From assembly GCA_015490455.1 (NCBI GenBank), contig WFXU01000028.1, positions 1 through 61,512 on the forward strand: 61,512 nucleotides of DNA, written 5' to 3'. The first letter of the stretch is position 1, and each line of letters begins with the position of its first letter. Under the pieces are notes generated by a model. The model worked only from the letters and a program-made list of their open reading frames with translations, ran no database searches and was not told the origin of the DNA. This DNA is from Hyphomicrobiales bacterium. Lineage in GTDB: Bacteria > Pseudomonadota > Alphaproteobacteria > Rhizobiales > Devosiaceae. Of this stretch, positions 51,194 to 61,428 are shown in pieces. Both the position numbers and the translations under genes were made by a program.

Positions 51194-52285
51194 TTATTCT
51201 AAATTTTCAATTTGTGTATTTTGTGTATTTTTATCTTCTTTAATTGTAAGCAATTCTTCATCGGAAAGTAGACCGGCACTTTCCCTAATACCCTGCTCAA
51301 TAATAGCGGCAATCTCTGGATTTTCTTGCAAAAATTGACGGGCATTTTCCCGCCCCTGCCCTAGCCGCTGGCTATCATAAGAAAACCAGGAACCTGATCT
51401 TTCAACAATACCGGTCTTAACTCCAAGATCAAGCAACTCACCAGTTTTAGAAATGCCCTCACCATAAATAATATCAAATTCCACTTGGCGAAATGGTGGG
51501 GCTAATTTATTTTTAACAACTTTGACCCTTGTTTGATTCCCTACAACTTCATCCCTATCTTTAATCGCGCCAATGCGCCGAATATCAAGGCGAACAGAAG
51601 AATAAAATTTAAGCGCATTACCCCCTGTGGTAGTTTCGGGAGATCCAAACATAACACCAATTTTCATACGAATTTGGTTAATAAAGATAACCATTGTTTT
51701 TGAGCGCGAAATAGAGCTTGTTAATTTACGCATAGCCTGACTCATTAAGCGCGCTTGCAAGCCGGGAAGATTATCTCCCATCTCTCCCTCAAGTTCAGAT
51801 TTTGGCGTTAGCGCGGCAACACTATCAACCACCAAAACATCAATCGCGCCTGAACGAACCAAAGTATCCACAATCTCCAGCGCCTGTTCGCCAGCATCAG
51901 GTTGTGAAATTAGCAATTCATCAACATCAACCCCTAATTTACGCGCATAAATCGGATCTAAAGCATGTTCCGCATCAATAAAGGCGCAAATTCCGCCCCT
52001 TTTTTGCGCTTCGGCAACAACATGCAGCGCTAAAGTTGTCTTGCCTGAGCTTTCAGGTCCATATATTTCAATAATCCTACCCTGTGGCATTCCACCAACG
52101 CCAAGCGCAATATCAAGACCAAGCGAGCCGGTTGGTATTGTCTCAACTTCCATAATGGCCTTATCGCCCATTTTCATAATTGAGCCTTTGCCAAAAGATC
52201 GCTCAATTTGCCCCAAAGCTGCTTCTAGCGCTTTATTTTTATCCATTGAACCTCCCTCAATCACTTTTAGCCTTGATTGTGTCAT
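51194..52285 (-). CDS. recA: Recombinase RecA
   Basis: 363 aa from the ATG at 52285. A second ATG two codons earlier (52291) abuts AAGGAG, leaving no spacing, so 52285 is preferred. Walker A is [29 protein letters not shown] and loop L2 ([16 protein letters not shown]) are conserved. It carries out strand exchange and induces the SOS response. A possible LexA site lies about 86 bp upstream. Confidence 0.98.
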   Translation of the reverse strand: MTQSRLKVIEGGSMDKNKALEAALGQIERSFGKGSIMKMGDKAIMEVETIPTGSLGLDIALGVGGMPQGRIIEIYGPESSGKTTLALHVVAEAQKRGGICAFIDAEHALDPIYARKLGVDVDELLISQPDAGEQALEIVDTLVRSGAIDVLVVDSVAALTPKSELEGEMGDNLPGLQARLMSQAMRKLTSSISRSKTMVIFINQIRMKIGVMFGSPETTTGGNALKFYSSVRLDIRRIGAIKDRDEVVGNQTRVKVVKNKLAPPFRQVEFDIIYGEGISKTGELLDLGVKTGIVERSGSWFSYDSQRLGQGRENARQFLQENPEIAAIIEQGIRESAGLLSDEELLTIKEDKNTQNTQIENLE

Positions 52286-52370
52286 TACCATCTCCTTATT
52301 TCACGCCCAGCCAATTAGTGCAATAATTTCTATATTTTTAGCACCGAAATATTTAATATGTGCTTGCTTT

Positions 52371-52397
52371 GTTCTCATTTTGTTTTGGTTTTGTCAA
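52371..52397 (-). promoter_or_regulatory. Candidate recA promoter with SOS-like box
   Basis: On the minus strand TTGACA (52392-52397) is followed within the spacer by AAACAAAATGAGAAC (52371-52385). Alphaproteobacterial LexA sites have the form GAAC-N7-GAAC; here the second half is exact and the first is AAAC. The position between -35 and -10 suits repression. Confidence 0.5.
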
Positions 52398-52452
52398 GTA
52401 AAAAATTATTTTTTTGCACTTTTCCTAACAATAAAAGCAAATATTACAAGAA

Positions 52453-53769
52453 TTATTCGTCAAACACTCTAGAAAAAATCAGATCAACATATTTTAAGTG
52501 ATAATTATCATCAAACATTAAATCAATTTGCTCATTTGTCAGTGCTGAACTCACCTCTTCATCTTCTTTTAGAAATTGCGCGAACTTATTAGCCCTATCT
52601 CCTTCATATTGCCAAACTTTCATCGCATTTCTTTGCACAAGCCGATAGCTATCCTCGCGCGAGAGCCCTGCCTGAGTAAGGGCTAGCAATATTCTTTGTG
52701 AATTATGTAACCCTCCTAGCATATCCAAATTTTTCTTCATATTCTGCGGATAAATAAGCAAATTTTCTATTATATTAGTCAGGCGGGCAAGGGCAAAATC
52801 AAGCGTAATTGTGGCATCGGGCGCTATCATACGTTCAACCGAAGAATGGGAAATATCTCTTTCATGCCAAAGGGCAACATTTTCCATTGCCGGTATCGCC
52901 ATTGAACGAATTAAACGCGCTAAACCGGTTAGATTCTCACTAAGAACCGGATTACGCTTATGCGGCATGGCAGATGAGCCCTTTTGTCCTTTAGAAAAAT
53001 ATTCTTCAACCTCCAAAAGTTCACTTCTTTGCAAATGGCGTATTTCAACAGCAATACGCTCAATAGAAGAAGCAATTACGGCTAAAGTTGCAAAATAGGC
53101 AGCGTGCCTGTCGCGCGGAATAATTTGTGTTGAAATTGGCTCAATATTAAGACCTAATTTTTGTGCAACATATTGTTCTACTTCAGGGCCAATATTAGCA
53201 AAAGTGCCAACCGCTCCGGAAATGGCGCAAATAGCTATCTCCCTTTGCGCCGCTAATAATCTTTCGCGATTACGCCGCATTTCGGCATAAGCCTGAGCCA
53301 ATTTTAAGCCAAATGTGGTTGGTTCGGCATGGATTGCGTGCGAGCGTCCTATAGTAATGGTATATTTATGTTCAAAGGCGCGTTTTTTTAGCGCACTAAG
53401 CAAATCATCAATATCAGCTAATAAAATATCCGTTGCGCGCTTTAATTGTACAGATAAAGTCGTATCCAATATATCAGAAGAGGTCATGCCCTGATGCACA
53501 AAGCGCGCTTCCTCACCGATAATTTCTGCTAGATGGGTCAAAAAGGCAATTACATCATGTTTGACTTCACGCTCAATTTCATCAATTCTTTTTACATCAA
53601 ATATAATATCTTTGCCCTTTTGCCAAATTATCTTAGCAGCTTCTTTTGGTATTAGCCCCAATTGGGCTTGTTTTGTTGCGGCATGCGCTTCTATTTCAAA
53701 CCAAATTCTAAATTTTGTTTGTGCCTGCCAAATTGCAACCATTTGCGGGCGAGAATAACGTTCTATCAT
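52453..53769 (-). CDS. purB: Adenylosuccinate lyase
   Basis: 438 aa. The fumarase/aspartase signature is GSSAMPHKRNP at about 265; TSSDILDTTLSVQL and HAIHAEPTTFGLKLA carry further active-site residues. It acts twice in purine synthesis, on SAICAR and adenylosuccinate. It is transcribed on the minus strand upstream of recA but separated by 167 bp holding the recA promoter. Confidence 0.96.
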   Translation of the reverse strand: MIERYSRPQMVAIWQAQTKFRIWFEIEAHAATKQAQLGLIPKEAAKIIWQKGKDIIFDVKRIDEIEREVKHDVIAFLTHLAEIIGEEARFVHQGMTSSDILDTTLSVQLKRATDILLADIDDLLSALKKRAFEHKYTITIGRSHAIHAEPTTFGLKLAQAYAEMRRNRERLLAAQREIAICAISGAVGTFANIGPEVEQYVAQKLGLNIEPISTQIIPRDRHAAYFATLAVIASSIERIAVEIRHLQRSELLEVEEYFSKGQKGSSAMPHKRNPVLSENLTGLARLIRSMAIPAMENVALWHERDISHSSVERMIAPDATITLDFALARLTNIIENLLIYPQNMKKNLDMLGGLHNSQRILLALTQAGLSREDSYRLVQRNAMKVWQYEGDRANKFAQFLKEDEEVSSALTNEQIDLMFDDNYHLKYVDLIFSRVFDE

Positions 53770-53921
53770 CTAATAATATCGCTCTTTAAGGGTTAATTTA
53801 ATTTAGCAGCGGGTTAACATGATAATATTTTACGCGCAACAAACTATTCACTTTTTTGCGAATTGGATTTTTATTATTGTGTTTATACATCCATGCTGTA
53901 AAAGAAGTTAATGAGGTAAAA

Positions 53922-54659
53922 ATGGATGAGTTAACTTTTCCAATAATATTTGTGGCTGGCATATTAAGTTTTCTTAGCCCTTGCGTGCTTCCGCTTGTTC
54001 CGCCCTATTTAACCTATATGAGCGGAGCTTCATTTGAGCAATTACAACAAGAGGGAGTTAATTCCAAGATATTGTGGCGTCGCACGGTGGTTACTTCTTT
54101 ATTTTTTATTCTTGGTTTTTCCTTGATTTTTATTACGCTTGGCGCAAGCGCAACCGCTTTTGGTCAGCTTTTTCGTCAAATAATGCCTATTTTGGTGCCA
54201 ATAGCCGGGATAGTAATTATTCTGATGGGTTTACATTTTCTGGGACTATTCAAACTGGCTTTTCTTAATATGCAATTTCGTTTTAGAGGTCCAAAAATTG
54301 CCAGCGGGCCAATTGGCGGTTTTGGTCTTGGTTTGGCTTTTGCCATTGGCTGGACGCCCTGTATCGGCCCTGTTTTGGCGGCTATTTTATCCATAGCAGC
54401 GGTGCAAAATTCTGCGCTTGAAGGCGCTACTCTCCTAGCAATTTATTCATTGGGGCTTGGGGTTCCCTTTTTACTGGCTGGCATGGCTATTGGTCCATTT
54501 ACCAGCTTTTTTGATGGCTTCAAAAAACATTTAGGAACAGTAGAAAAAATAATGGGCGCCCTTTTGGTGCTTACCGGAATATTATTTTTAACCGGAGATT
54601 TTACTAAAATCGCTTACTGGTTTCAGGCAACTTTCCCTGTTCTCAATCAACTCGGCTAG
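53922..54659 (+). CDS. ccdA: CcdA-type cytochrome c biogenesis/thiol-disulfide membrane protein
   Basis: 245 aa with six transmembrane helices. I start at ATG 53922, preceded by GAGGT, because the longer frame from 53856 adds residues not in the family. The two redox cysteines lie in LSFLSPCVLPLVPPYLTYMS and AIGWTPCIGPVLAAIL. CcdA passes electrons from cytoplasmic thioredoxin to periplasmic thiols, mainly for cytochrome c maturation. Divergent from purB. Confidence 0.92.
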   Translation: MDELTFPIIFVAGILSFLSPCVLPLVPPYLTYMSGASFEQLQQEGVNSKILWRRTVVTSLFFILGFSLIFITLGASATAFGQLFRQIMPILVPIAGIVIILMGLHFLGLFKLAFLNMQFRFRGPKIASGPIGGFGLGLAFAIGWTPCIGPVLAAILSIAAVQNSALEGATLLAIYSLGLGVPFLLAGMAIGPFTSFFDGFKKHLGTVEKIMGALLVLTGILFLTGDFTKIAYWFQATFPVLNQLG

Positions 54660-54730
54660 GCTGATAATAAATAATCTTAAATTCAACTTATTATTTACTT
54701 CATTCTTAGAAACTGTCGCCAAAGATATTT

Positions 54731-55933
54731 ATGATTGTTAATCGGCAGTGGCTCTATATTATGAACAGGCAAAAACTAGTCTTTAATAAATTTATTGATA
54801 ATAGATCTTCATTACAAAATATATATTTTGCCCATACTAATAATATTGCCGATATTCAGAAAGAATGGCGTTATTTAGAGAATTTTGGCGTCCAATCGCC
54901 AGCTCAAACTTATGATTTTACTAAAGTCTGGATTAATAATTTAGAGATTGAGCCAAGAAATCAGTTTTTTTCCATTGTAACTCTTGATAAAAGGCCAATA
55001 ATTTTAATGGCTTTGGAAAAAAGAAAAAAATGGGGCTTAACTATATTTACGCCCTTTTTCGCCCGCCATGTTGGCACCAATGCTCCCTTAATTGATAGTG
55101 AGCAAATTGCCAAATTAAGTTTAATAGAGCGAAAAGCAGTTTGGCAGGCGGCAATTGAACCAATTAAAAATTCTGCCCATTTGCTTTTTTTCCCCCATAT
55201 TATTGAAAATAAAATTTCTAATATAGACCCTTATGATAAATTGGGGCTTTCCTGTAAAATTGACAATCTTTATCGTGCGGAATTTAATAATTGGCAACAA
55301 ATTGATAAGGAGCGCAGAAATCGCTCAAGACGAAAACATGATAAGCAACATAGGGCCAAACTTAGTAAATTAGGTAATGTAACCTTTGAAGAAATAATGG
55401 GAAATGATGTAAGAGCGGATAAAATTATCGCTCTCATGTTTAGACAACGGGCAGAACGATTTGCCAAACAGGGAATTAAAAATCCTTTTAGCGATGAGAA
55501 AATAAAGAAATTTTATTATCAGGCCATAAAGTTAAATAATAAACCGCGCGGCTCATTACATATTTTGCGATTAGATAATGAGATTATTGCAGTAAGATAT
55601 AATATTATTTTTCGGGAAAAAATATTTTGTCTAATTTCTTCCATGACCAATAATCCAACTATTCAAAGGGGGGGGCCGGGTAAACAAAATTTGCTTTATA
55701 TTATGCAGACTATTTTTGAGAATGGAGCCAAAATCTATGATATGGGGGCAGGTTTAACTGATGAAAAAAGAATTTGGTGTAATAGGAAAATTAATTTACG
55801 CCATTATTATCGTCCTCTAACCCTTTTAGGCTTTATTCTTTCTTTGGCAGCTCTAGTGCAAAATAAAACCCGCTATAAAATAAAGAATAATCAATTTTTA
55901 TTTAATCTGATTAAGCGAATTAGAAAAGTTTAA
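54731..55933 (+). CDS. GNAT-fold (BioF2-like/CelD-type) acetyltransferase
   Basis: 400 aa, no signal peptide. The N-terminal half matches the pattern [22 protein letters not shown], and the C-terminal half contains [20 protein letters not shown] and AKIYDMGAG, as in the BioF2-like acetyltransferase domain (PF13480). Basic stretch [12 protein letters not shown] is in the middle. It is very AT- and lysine-rich. Its 3' end overlaps the convergent radC gene by 14 bases. ATG 54731 or 54761 could be the start; the substrate is unknown. Confidence 0.75.
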   Translation: MIVNRQWLYIMNRQKLVFNKFIDNRSSLQNIYFAHTNNIADIQKEWRYLENFGVQSPAQTYDFTKVWINNLEIEPRNQFFSIVTLDKRPIILMALEKRKKWGLTIFTPFFARHVGTNAPLIDSEQIAKLSLIERKAVWQAAIEPIKNSAHLLFFPHIIENKISNIDPYDKLGLSCKIDNLYRAEFNNWQQIDKERRNRSRRKHDKQHRAKLSKLGNVTFEEIMGNDVRADKIIALMFRQRAERFAKQGIKNPFSDEKIKKFYYQAIKLNNKPRGSLHILRLDNEIIAVRYNIIFREKIFCLISSMTNNPTIQRGGPGKQNLLYIMQTIFENGAKIYDMGAGLTDEKRIWCNRKINLRHYYRPLTLLGFILSLAALVQNKTRYKIKNNQFLFNLIKRIRKV

Positions 55934-56612
55934 GCCCTCTTAATGAAGAATGACCGGATCTGCCAATAATAATATGATCATGCACGATAATACCTAGCGG
56001 TTTGGCAATATTATTTATTTCTTTGGTCATTTGGATATCTGCTGCCGATGGTGTTGGATCACCTGATGGATGATTATGCACTAAAATTAAAGCGGTAGCA
56101 GAAAGTTCAAGCGAGCGCTTTATTACCTCACGCGGATAGACTGGGGTGTGATCTACCGTTCCAATCTGCTGCACCTCATCAGCAATTAAATAATTTCTTT
56201 TATCTAAAAATAAAATCCGAAATTGTTCTTTGGTTTCATATGCCATTTGTTTTTTGCAATAATTCAACAATTCTCCCCAAGAACTAAGTATTGGCCTATC
56301 AATAATTTCTTCTTTGCTAAAACGCTGCGCTGCAGCCAGAATAACCTTTAGATCAATAATCGCCCTTTTTCCTAAACCATCTATCTCTTCTAATAAATGC
56401 GCCGGAGCGCTTAGAGCTTCGGTAAAATTGCCAAATCTTTCAATCATTGCCTTTGCCACAGGCTTAGTATCACGGCGCGGTAAAATTCTAAATAAAATTA
56501 ACTCTAATAATTCATAATCCTGTAAAGAGCTGGCGCCATTTTTAGCAAATCTTTGCCGTAATCGTTCACGATGACCATGAAAATGTTTCTTATTATCCCG
56601 TTCAACACTCAT
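55920..56612 (-). CDS. radC: RadC-family JAB-domain protein
   Basis: 230 aa. A helix-hairpin-helix part ([13 protein letters not shown]) precedes the JAMM metal motif [19 protein letters not shown]. Despite the name, a DNA-repair role is not proven for the family. It starts four bases after map and shares the minus-strand transcript. Confidence 0.93.
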   Translation of the reverse strand: MSVERDNKKHFHGHRERLRQRFAKNGASSLQDYELLELILFRILPRRDTKPVAKAMIERFGNFTEALSAPAHLLEEIDGLGKRAIIDLKVILAAAQRFSKEEIIDRPILSSWGELLNYCKKQMAYETKEQFRILFLDKRNYLIADEVQQIGTVDHTPVYPREVIKRSLELSATALILVHNHPSGDPTPSAADIQMTKEINNIAKPLGIIVHDHIIIGRSGHSSLRGLKLF

Positions 56613-56616
56613 TTTA

Positions 56617-57456
56617 TTACTTATTATTTTTTTGTGCTTCTAAAGGATTAAATAATCCCTTTGGCGAATTTGTGAAAATCTCACACCCATCTTTGGTTAC
56701 CCCCAAAGAATGTTCACACTGAGCAGAAAGAGACCTGTCCCTTGTTACTGCTGTCCACCCATCTGCCAATATTTTTACATTTGGGCGACCAAGATTAACC
56801 ATTGGTTCAATGGTGAAAATCATACCTTCCCTTAATTCTATACCCGTTCCCTTAGTGCCAAAATGCGGAATATTTGGCTCATCATGAAATCTTTGCCCTA
56901 CCCCATGACCGACAAAATCTCTCACAACAGAAGCTCTTTGACTTTCAACATATTGCTGAATAGCTGCGCCAATATCTCCTATTTTATTGCCGGGTTTTAC
57001 CTGCTCAATCCCTCTTTTTATGGCCTCATAAGTTATTTCAATTAAGCGTTCGGCCTTTCTTGAAATATTGCCAACCGGATAAAGACGAGAACTATCCCCA
57101 TGCCACCCATCAACAATTAAGGTTATATCTATATTGACAATATCACCCTCTCTTAATGGTTTGTTTGAAGGAATACCATGACAAACTACGTGATTTATAG
57201 AAGTGCAAATAGAATGACGATAGCCGCGATAAAATATTGTTGCCGGTATTGCCCCATTATCTTTGGCAAATTCAAATATTATCCTATCTAACTCTAAAGT
57301 TGTAACGCCGGGGCGCACTTTTTCAAATAAAATATCTAGCGCTTGGGCGGTTAGCTGCCCGGCTTTACGCATTTTAGCAAATCCCTCTTCATCATAAAGT
57401 GGAATTATTCCTAATGTCTTTCTTTTAGTTTTATTTGCTTCAATATAGGTAACCAT
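56617..57456 (-). CDS. map: Methionine aminopeptidase type I
   Basis: 279 aa. Metal ligands are visible: Asp in [17 protein letters not shown] (two), His in [18 protein letters not shown], Glu in FTIEPMV and Glu in [10 protein letters not shown]. It removes the initiator methionine. The first 25 residues ([15 protein letters not shown]) are basic. It is the promoter-proximal gene of map-radC. Confidence 0.96.
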   Translation of the reverse strand: MVTYIEANKTKRKTLGIIPLYDEEGFAKMRKAGQLTAQALDILFEKVRPGVTTLELDRIIFEFAKDNGAIPATIFYRGYRHSICTSINHVVCHGIPSNKPLREGDIVNIDITLIVDGWHGDSSRLYPVGNISRKAERLIEITYEAIKRGIEQVKPGNKIGDIGAAIQQYVESQRASVVRDFVGHGVGQRFHDEPNIPHFGTKGTGIELREGMIFTIEPMVNLGRPNVKILADGWTAVTRDRSLSAQCEHSLGVTKDGCEIFTNSPKGLFNPLEAQKNNK

Positions 57457-57518
57457 AAAATCCCCAGCTTAAATTAGGACACTAGTAAGGCCTATTTGTA
57501 AATTGCAAAAATTAAAAA

Positions 57519-57561
57519 GACAATTATTTTCAATATATTTCAATATATCAGTATAATTGTC
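57519..57561. other. Inverted repeat in the divergent map / CinA-like gap
   Basis: GACAATTAT (57519-57527) and ATAATTGTC (57553-57561) form a perfect 9-bp inverted repeat around a duplicated CAATATAT. Its position between divergent starts suggests an operator, but no regulator is recognised. Confidence 0.35.
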
Positions 57562-57660
57562 GCTTTATCAGTTAAAAGTTGCGTCAAGAGAAAAGCTAGG
57601 CCATTCTCAATATATCTGATTTTCTTTACTATTTCACTATAAGAGCCTATTTATGGAATT

Positions 57661-58446
57661 ATGGAAAATAAACGAAAAAATCTATCTTTATTAATTATTG
57701 GCGATGAGATTTTAAGTGGACAAACAAAAGAAAAGAATATTCACACTATTGCCCTTTTCTGTAATGAGCACGGTTTAGATCTCAAAGAGGTTAGAATTGT
57801 CGGCGATGAAATGGAAATGATTATTCACGCTGTCAATGAATTACGCCACAAATATGATTATTTATTTACCACTGGCGGCATTGGCCCAACTCACGATGAT
57901 ATAACAGCAATGGCAATTGCAAAAGCATTTAATCTTGAATTGAAGATTAACCAGCAAGCTATAGAAATGATTAGAGAAATCAGCCCAAACCATGAAATTA
58001 GTGAAGGGCAAATGCGAATGGCTAAAATTCCACAAGGGGCAAAGTTAATTAAAAATTTTATCAGCGGGGCGCCCGGTTTTATAGTAGAAAATATTTTTGT
58101 TTTGGCTGGTGTTCCTAAAATTATGCAGGCAATGATTGAGGAAGTTGCCAAAATTATACCTTCGGGCGCCAGACTTTTTTCAAAAACCATTTATTGTGGA
58201 GTTGGGGAAAGCAAGATCGCCAAAAATCTAGCAAAAATACAAAGTAATTTTCCAGATGTAAAAATTGGTTCCTATCCAAAAATTGGTAAATCGCTAATTT
58301 ATAGTTTGCTAGTTTTACGCTCAACTAATAAAGAAAGTTTGGAAAAAGCAGAAAAACAGGTGCAAAAGATGATAAATATTGTGCATAAGGAAAATAATGT
58401 GGATTTTGCTAAAATAAAGATGGAAGTTAATAATGGGGACAGCTGA
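57661..58446 (+). CDS. CinA N-terminal / molybdopterin-binding domain protein
   Basis: 261 aa. [17 protein letters not shown] at the start and [20 protein letters not shown] are the MoCF-binding landmarks. It has only the N-terminal domain; the C-terminal nicotinamide-nucleotide amidase domain of full CinA is absent, as is typical for alphaproteobacterial stand-alone forms. Its end overlaps the next gene by 14 bases. Confidence 0.88.
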   Translation: MENKRKNLSLLIIGDEILSGQTKEKNIHTIALFCNEHGLDLKEVRIVGDEMEMIIHAVNELRHKYDYLFTTGGIGPTHDDITAMAIAKAFNLELKINQQAIEMIREISPNHEISEGQMRMAKIPQGAKLIKNFISGAPGFIVENIFVLAGVPKIMQAMIEEVAKIIPSGARLFSKTIYCGVGESKIAKNLAKIQSNFPDVKIGSYPKIGKSLIYSLLVLRSTNKESLEKAEKQVQKMINIVHKENNVDFAKIKMEVNNGDS

Positions 58447-58924
58447 TAAATCATTTCCCGTTAGTTGGGATCAATTTCACCGTGATTCGCGGGCATTGGC
58501 CTGGCGTTTGATGAATATTGGCCCCTTTGATGCTATTGTGGCAATTACGCGCGGAGGGCTAGTTCCGGCGGCAATTGTTGCACGCGAATTAAATATTAGA
58601 GTTGTTGATTGTATCTCGGTTAAATCTTATGATCATACAAATCAGGGAGAAATTAATATATTAAAACATTTATCAACTGATATTTTAGAGATGGATAGAA
58701 ACGGAAAAATATTGATTATTGATGATTTAGTAGATACTGGTGCTACAGCTAGGGTGGTACGCGAAATATTACCCAATGCGCATTTTGCTACAGTATATGC
58801 TAAACCGCTGGGAAATGAGATGGTTGACACATTTATCACTGAAGTTTCACAAGATACTTGGATTTATTTCCCTTGGGATCTTGACGTAACCTATGCAGAA
58901 CCAATATCAGGTAGCACAGACTAA
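58433..58924 (+). CDS. gpt: Xanthine(-guanine) phosphoribosyltransferase
   Basis: 163 aa. The PRPP-binding loop is [15 protein letters not shown], and [22 protein letters not shown] is the N-terminal family motif. It salvages xanthine and guanine to nucleotides. Its ATG lies inside the end of the upstream CinA-like gene, indicating coupled expression. tRNA-Leu follows eight bases later. Confidence 0.93.
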   Translation: MGTADKSFPVSWDQFHRDSRALAWRLMNIGPFDAIVAITRGGLVPAAIVARELNIRVVDCISVKSYDHTNQGEINILKHLSTDILEMDRNGKILIIDDLVDTGATARVVREILPNAHFATVYAKPLGNEMVDTFITEVSQDTWIYFPWDLDVTYAEPISGSTD

Positions 58925-58932
58925 TGAATTAT

Positions 58933-59020
58933 GCAGGCGTGGTGGAACTGGTAGACACACAGGACTTAAAATCCTGAGAAGGTAACCTTCGTGCGGGTTC
59001 GAGTCCCGCCGCCTGCACCA
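58933..59020 (+). tRNA. tRNA-Leu (anticodon TAA)
   Basis: 88 nt class II tRNA. The acceptor GCAGGCG pairs with CGCCTGC, the anticodon stem CAGGA/TCCTG encloses loop CTTAAAA giving anticodon TAA, a long variable arm follows (AGAAGGTAACCTTCG), then GCGGGTTCGAGTCCCGC. The 3' CCA is encoded. Confidence 0.98.
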
Positions 59021-59199
59021 TATTCATTAACGGCTATTATTATTTCCAAGTCTATAATAATCTCGTAGTTAATATGGCTATAGTTATATAGCTATAGAAT
59101 TTCGTAACCTGACGATAGGAGATAATTAAATAATTATAATTAAATTATATGAGAGTTGTTTTTACCATCCTTAATTCCTCCCCTATTATCTTTGTTGTG

Positions 59200-59300
59200 C
59201 TCTTCTATCCCCACACCCTTTGACAAGCTCAGGGTGAAGGTGAGGTGGAGGGGGTTAAGCTTAAAGAGTAGTTTCGTTAATGTTGCTGCTTCAGCAGGGT
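59200..59300. repeat. REP-like sequence downstream of tRNA-Leu
   Basis: ACACCCTTTGACAAGCTCAG (59212-59231) with GGGTGAAGG and, further on, TGCTGCTTCAGCAGGGTGAC are motifs of common palindromic intergenic repeats, related to that in the sufB-sufC spacer. The rest of the 59021-59487 gap is AT-rich with no gene I can support. Confidence 0.5.
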
Positions 59301-59487
59301 GACATATAGGGTATATTTCATGGAATGAACAGGCGATAGGGCTGATATTCCTGAGATAATTTGCCAGCGATAATGCAGTCGACACATTAAAACACGAAGA
59401 AATTGAGGTAATTTTACTGCGCTCTTATGTTAAATAAATATAGTTTCTGAACGTAGAAAGGAAATACTAAGCGAAAAGGTTAAAGAA

Positions 59488-59511
59488 AAGGCTCGGGGAT
59501 TCCCGAGCCTT
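59488..59511 (-). terminator. Terminator after the porin gene
   Basis: AAGGCTCGGG (59488-59497) pairs with CCCGAGCCTT (59502-59511); on the minus strand it is followed by TTCTTTAACC. Confidence 0.9.
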
Positions 59512-59535
59512 CATAAATATTAATTCCAAATAGAT

Positions 59536-60780
59536 TTATTGGAAAGATTTTGAAGATTTGAAAGTGCCTTTGTAGAAGCCTTCAGCATTACCTTCAAATT
59601 TAACAGATGATTTAAATCCACCACCTGGTGCCCAAGCTGCTTCAACAGAGCCGTAGACTACAGATGTTGGAGCGCCAGCAGGAACTTTACCATCAACTCC
59701 AACTTCAGCTGTTACTGTTACTGTTTCTGTAACTTTAGCTGTTAGCTTTCCTGCAACTTTCCATTGCTCATCTGAAGCAACAGTTGTATCATGATCGTCC
59801 CATTGTCCACCAAGAGCGATAGACACTGTGTCTGTTACGTCAGCTGAAACAGAACCAGCTAGCTCAAGTTGATTTGCTGAGTTTCCATAAACAGAAGCAG
59901 CGATTTTGAACATATCAAATGCTGCCTGAACAGAAGCCATCGCATCCCAAGTTGGAAGCACTACACTTTCATAATTGAAAGCTGCAAGGATTTTGAACAT
60001 ATCTAATGTTACTTCACCACCTGCATGTAAGCTCCATTGTGAGATTGTTCCGGTTAGAATATCATCACCAACGAATGTAATGTGGGCTGCAAGTGTATCA
60101 CCTGAATAGTTTAGAACACCAACAAGTGAACCAAGACCACCAAGATCTTCAAGACCAATACCAACATCAACACCATTACCTAAGTCTGAGGTAAGTTGAA
60201 TAACATGACCACCAGTTGAGCTTGCAATGCCAAAATTATCATGGCGAAGACCTAGATAATTATAGGCTGTGTCATGACCAAGTGAAGCGATTGAGCCTTT
60301 TTTACCAGCCATAAGAACTGTTGAGTTCCCAACTGCAGCATAGGCTTCATCAACGGTGAGGCCTCCACCTGTAGGACCGGTTACAACTTCATTAGTAGCT
60401 GAATAATCTTCGTCAAAACCAAGTTTGATGACAGCTTTTGCAGGACCAAAATCACTATCGGCTGTGCCGACAAATTTTAGCCATGCGTCAACTTTTGAAT
60501 TCCAATCCTGAACAGCTGGCGCAACACCACCATTATCAGCAGGAGCATGTAGCCAGCCAGGACTAGCAACAGAGCTATCATAATCGCCCCATTCAAACAA
60601 ATATTCAACGCCACCAGAAATTTGCAAACAATTGCTATCTGAAGAAATAGTTAGACCTGAAATCCCTAAAGCGTCACAAACGTCAAGCGACGTAAGAACC
60701 GCAGCAGGATCAGCAGCCATTGCAGCTGAAGAAAGGCCAGCTGCCGTAACTGTTGAAAGTAGAAGAGTTTTAATTTTCAT
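59536..60780 (-). CDS. Porin, Porin_2 family (Rhizobiales type)
   Basis: 414 aa. A signal peptide MKIKTLLLSTVTAAGLSSAAMA ends at about residue 22. The mature start DVCDALGISGLTISSDSNCL followed by GGVEYLFEWGDYD matches the conserved two-cysteine beginning of Porin_2 proteins. The rest alternates as beta strands; codon use is more GC-rich and regular than in neighbours, suggesting high expression. The C-terminus is SKSFQ, with glutamine after the phenylalanine that normally ends outer-membrane barrels. Confidence 0.88.
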   Translation of the reverse strand: MKIKTLLLSTVTAAGLSSAAMAADPAAVLTSLDVCDALGISGLTISSDSNCLQISGGVEYLFEWGDYDSSVASPGWLHAPADNGGVAPAVQDWNSKVDAWLKFVGTADSDFGPAKAVIKLGFDEDYSATNEVVTGPTGGGLTVDEAYAAVGNSTVLMAGKKGSIASLGHDTAYNYLGLRHDNFGIASSTGGHVIQLTSDLGNGVDVGIGLEDLGGLGSLVGVLNYSGDTLAAHITFVGDDILTGTISQWSLHAGGEVTLDMFKILAAFNYESVVLPTWDAMASVQAAFDMFKIAASVYGNSANQLELAGSVSADVTDTVSIALGGQWDDHDTTVASDEQWKVAGKLTAKVTETVTVTAEVGVDGKVPAGAPTSVVYGSVEAAWAPGGGFKSSVKFEGNAEGFYKGTFKSSKSFQ

Positions 60781-60799
60781 TATTGACCTCCAAAGTCAA

Positions 60800-61030
60800 A
60801 ATTAAAGTTCAAGTTATGTCAGAATATCTGACAGTTTGTCTAATTGTCTAAACGCGACCCTTAAATGGTTAACCGGATGGTTAAAGCCGGCAATCTGACC
60901 TTTCTCCGGTAGCCCGGCTTTACTCACTGCCAGCACCCACATCAGCGCCGCGCCTGCAACAGACAAACGACCCCATGCATGGATTCGCAAAATGCAACTT
61001 ATATTGTCAGAGAAACTAAGCAATAGGAAA
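60800..61030 (-). promoter_or_regulatory. Long GC-richer leader of the porin gene, with a possible 69-aa frame
   Basis: Between about 60840 and 60985 base composition rises well above the surroundings, with potential pairings (AAAGCCGGCA with GCCCGGCTTT). On the minus strand a frame of 69 codons (60814-61023) reads MLSFSDNISCILRIHAWGRL and ends FRQLDKLSDILT. It could be a structured 5' UTR of a highly expressed porin, or a small protein. GGAGG lies eight bases before the porin ATG. Confidence 0.4.
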
Positions 61031-61406
61031 ATTAAATTTTTGGCCGTAGTTTGTGTGATAATTTAGCGCTGTTGTAAAAAGAACACAGTTTTGGTTACAC
61101 TCTGTTAACAAATCTGAATATTTGCTAAATATTGGCCAAAATAAATTAATCCAAGATAAATTAATCATGGTGAGTTAAATGGCGCTGACTTTATGTTGGT
61201 TTTGTGATGGGTGAAGGATGAAGGAATTATCAACTATAGATGGGGGTAAAAGTCTTTTCAGATCCATACCAGCCGCATAAACATACCATAACGATAATAC
61301 ACCATAGATAAATTTCTATGAATTTATTGTGCTGGGCAAGTTCAACTTTGCTTATATCCAACTCAGTTGATTATGAACTTTATCCCTATTTGCATTAGGT
61401 GAAAAT

Positions 61407-61428
61407 AAAAGGGGCTTTCGCCCCTTTT
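61407..61428. terminator. Strong hairpin, probably a bidirectional terminator
   Basis: AAAAGGGGC (61407-61415) pairs with GCCCCTTTT (61420-61428) and both sides end in A- or T-runs. A pyrimidine-rich stretch with repeated CTTCTTCG follows (61431-61470). Otherwise 61031-61512 holds no gene I can support. Confidence 0.75.

Noticed and set aside
59140-59385. 81-codon minus-strand frame ending in SLSKGVGIEEHNKDN
   Set aside because: It contains a translated CCCTGAGCTTGTC-type intergenic repeat, a frequent source of false ORFs, and has no homology that I recognise.
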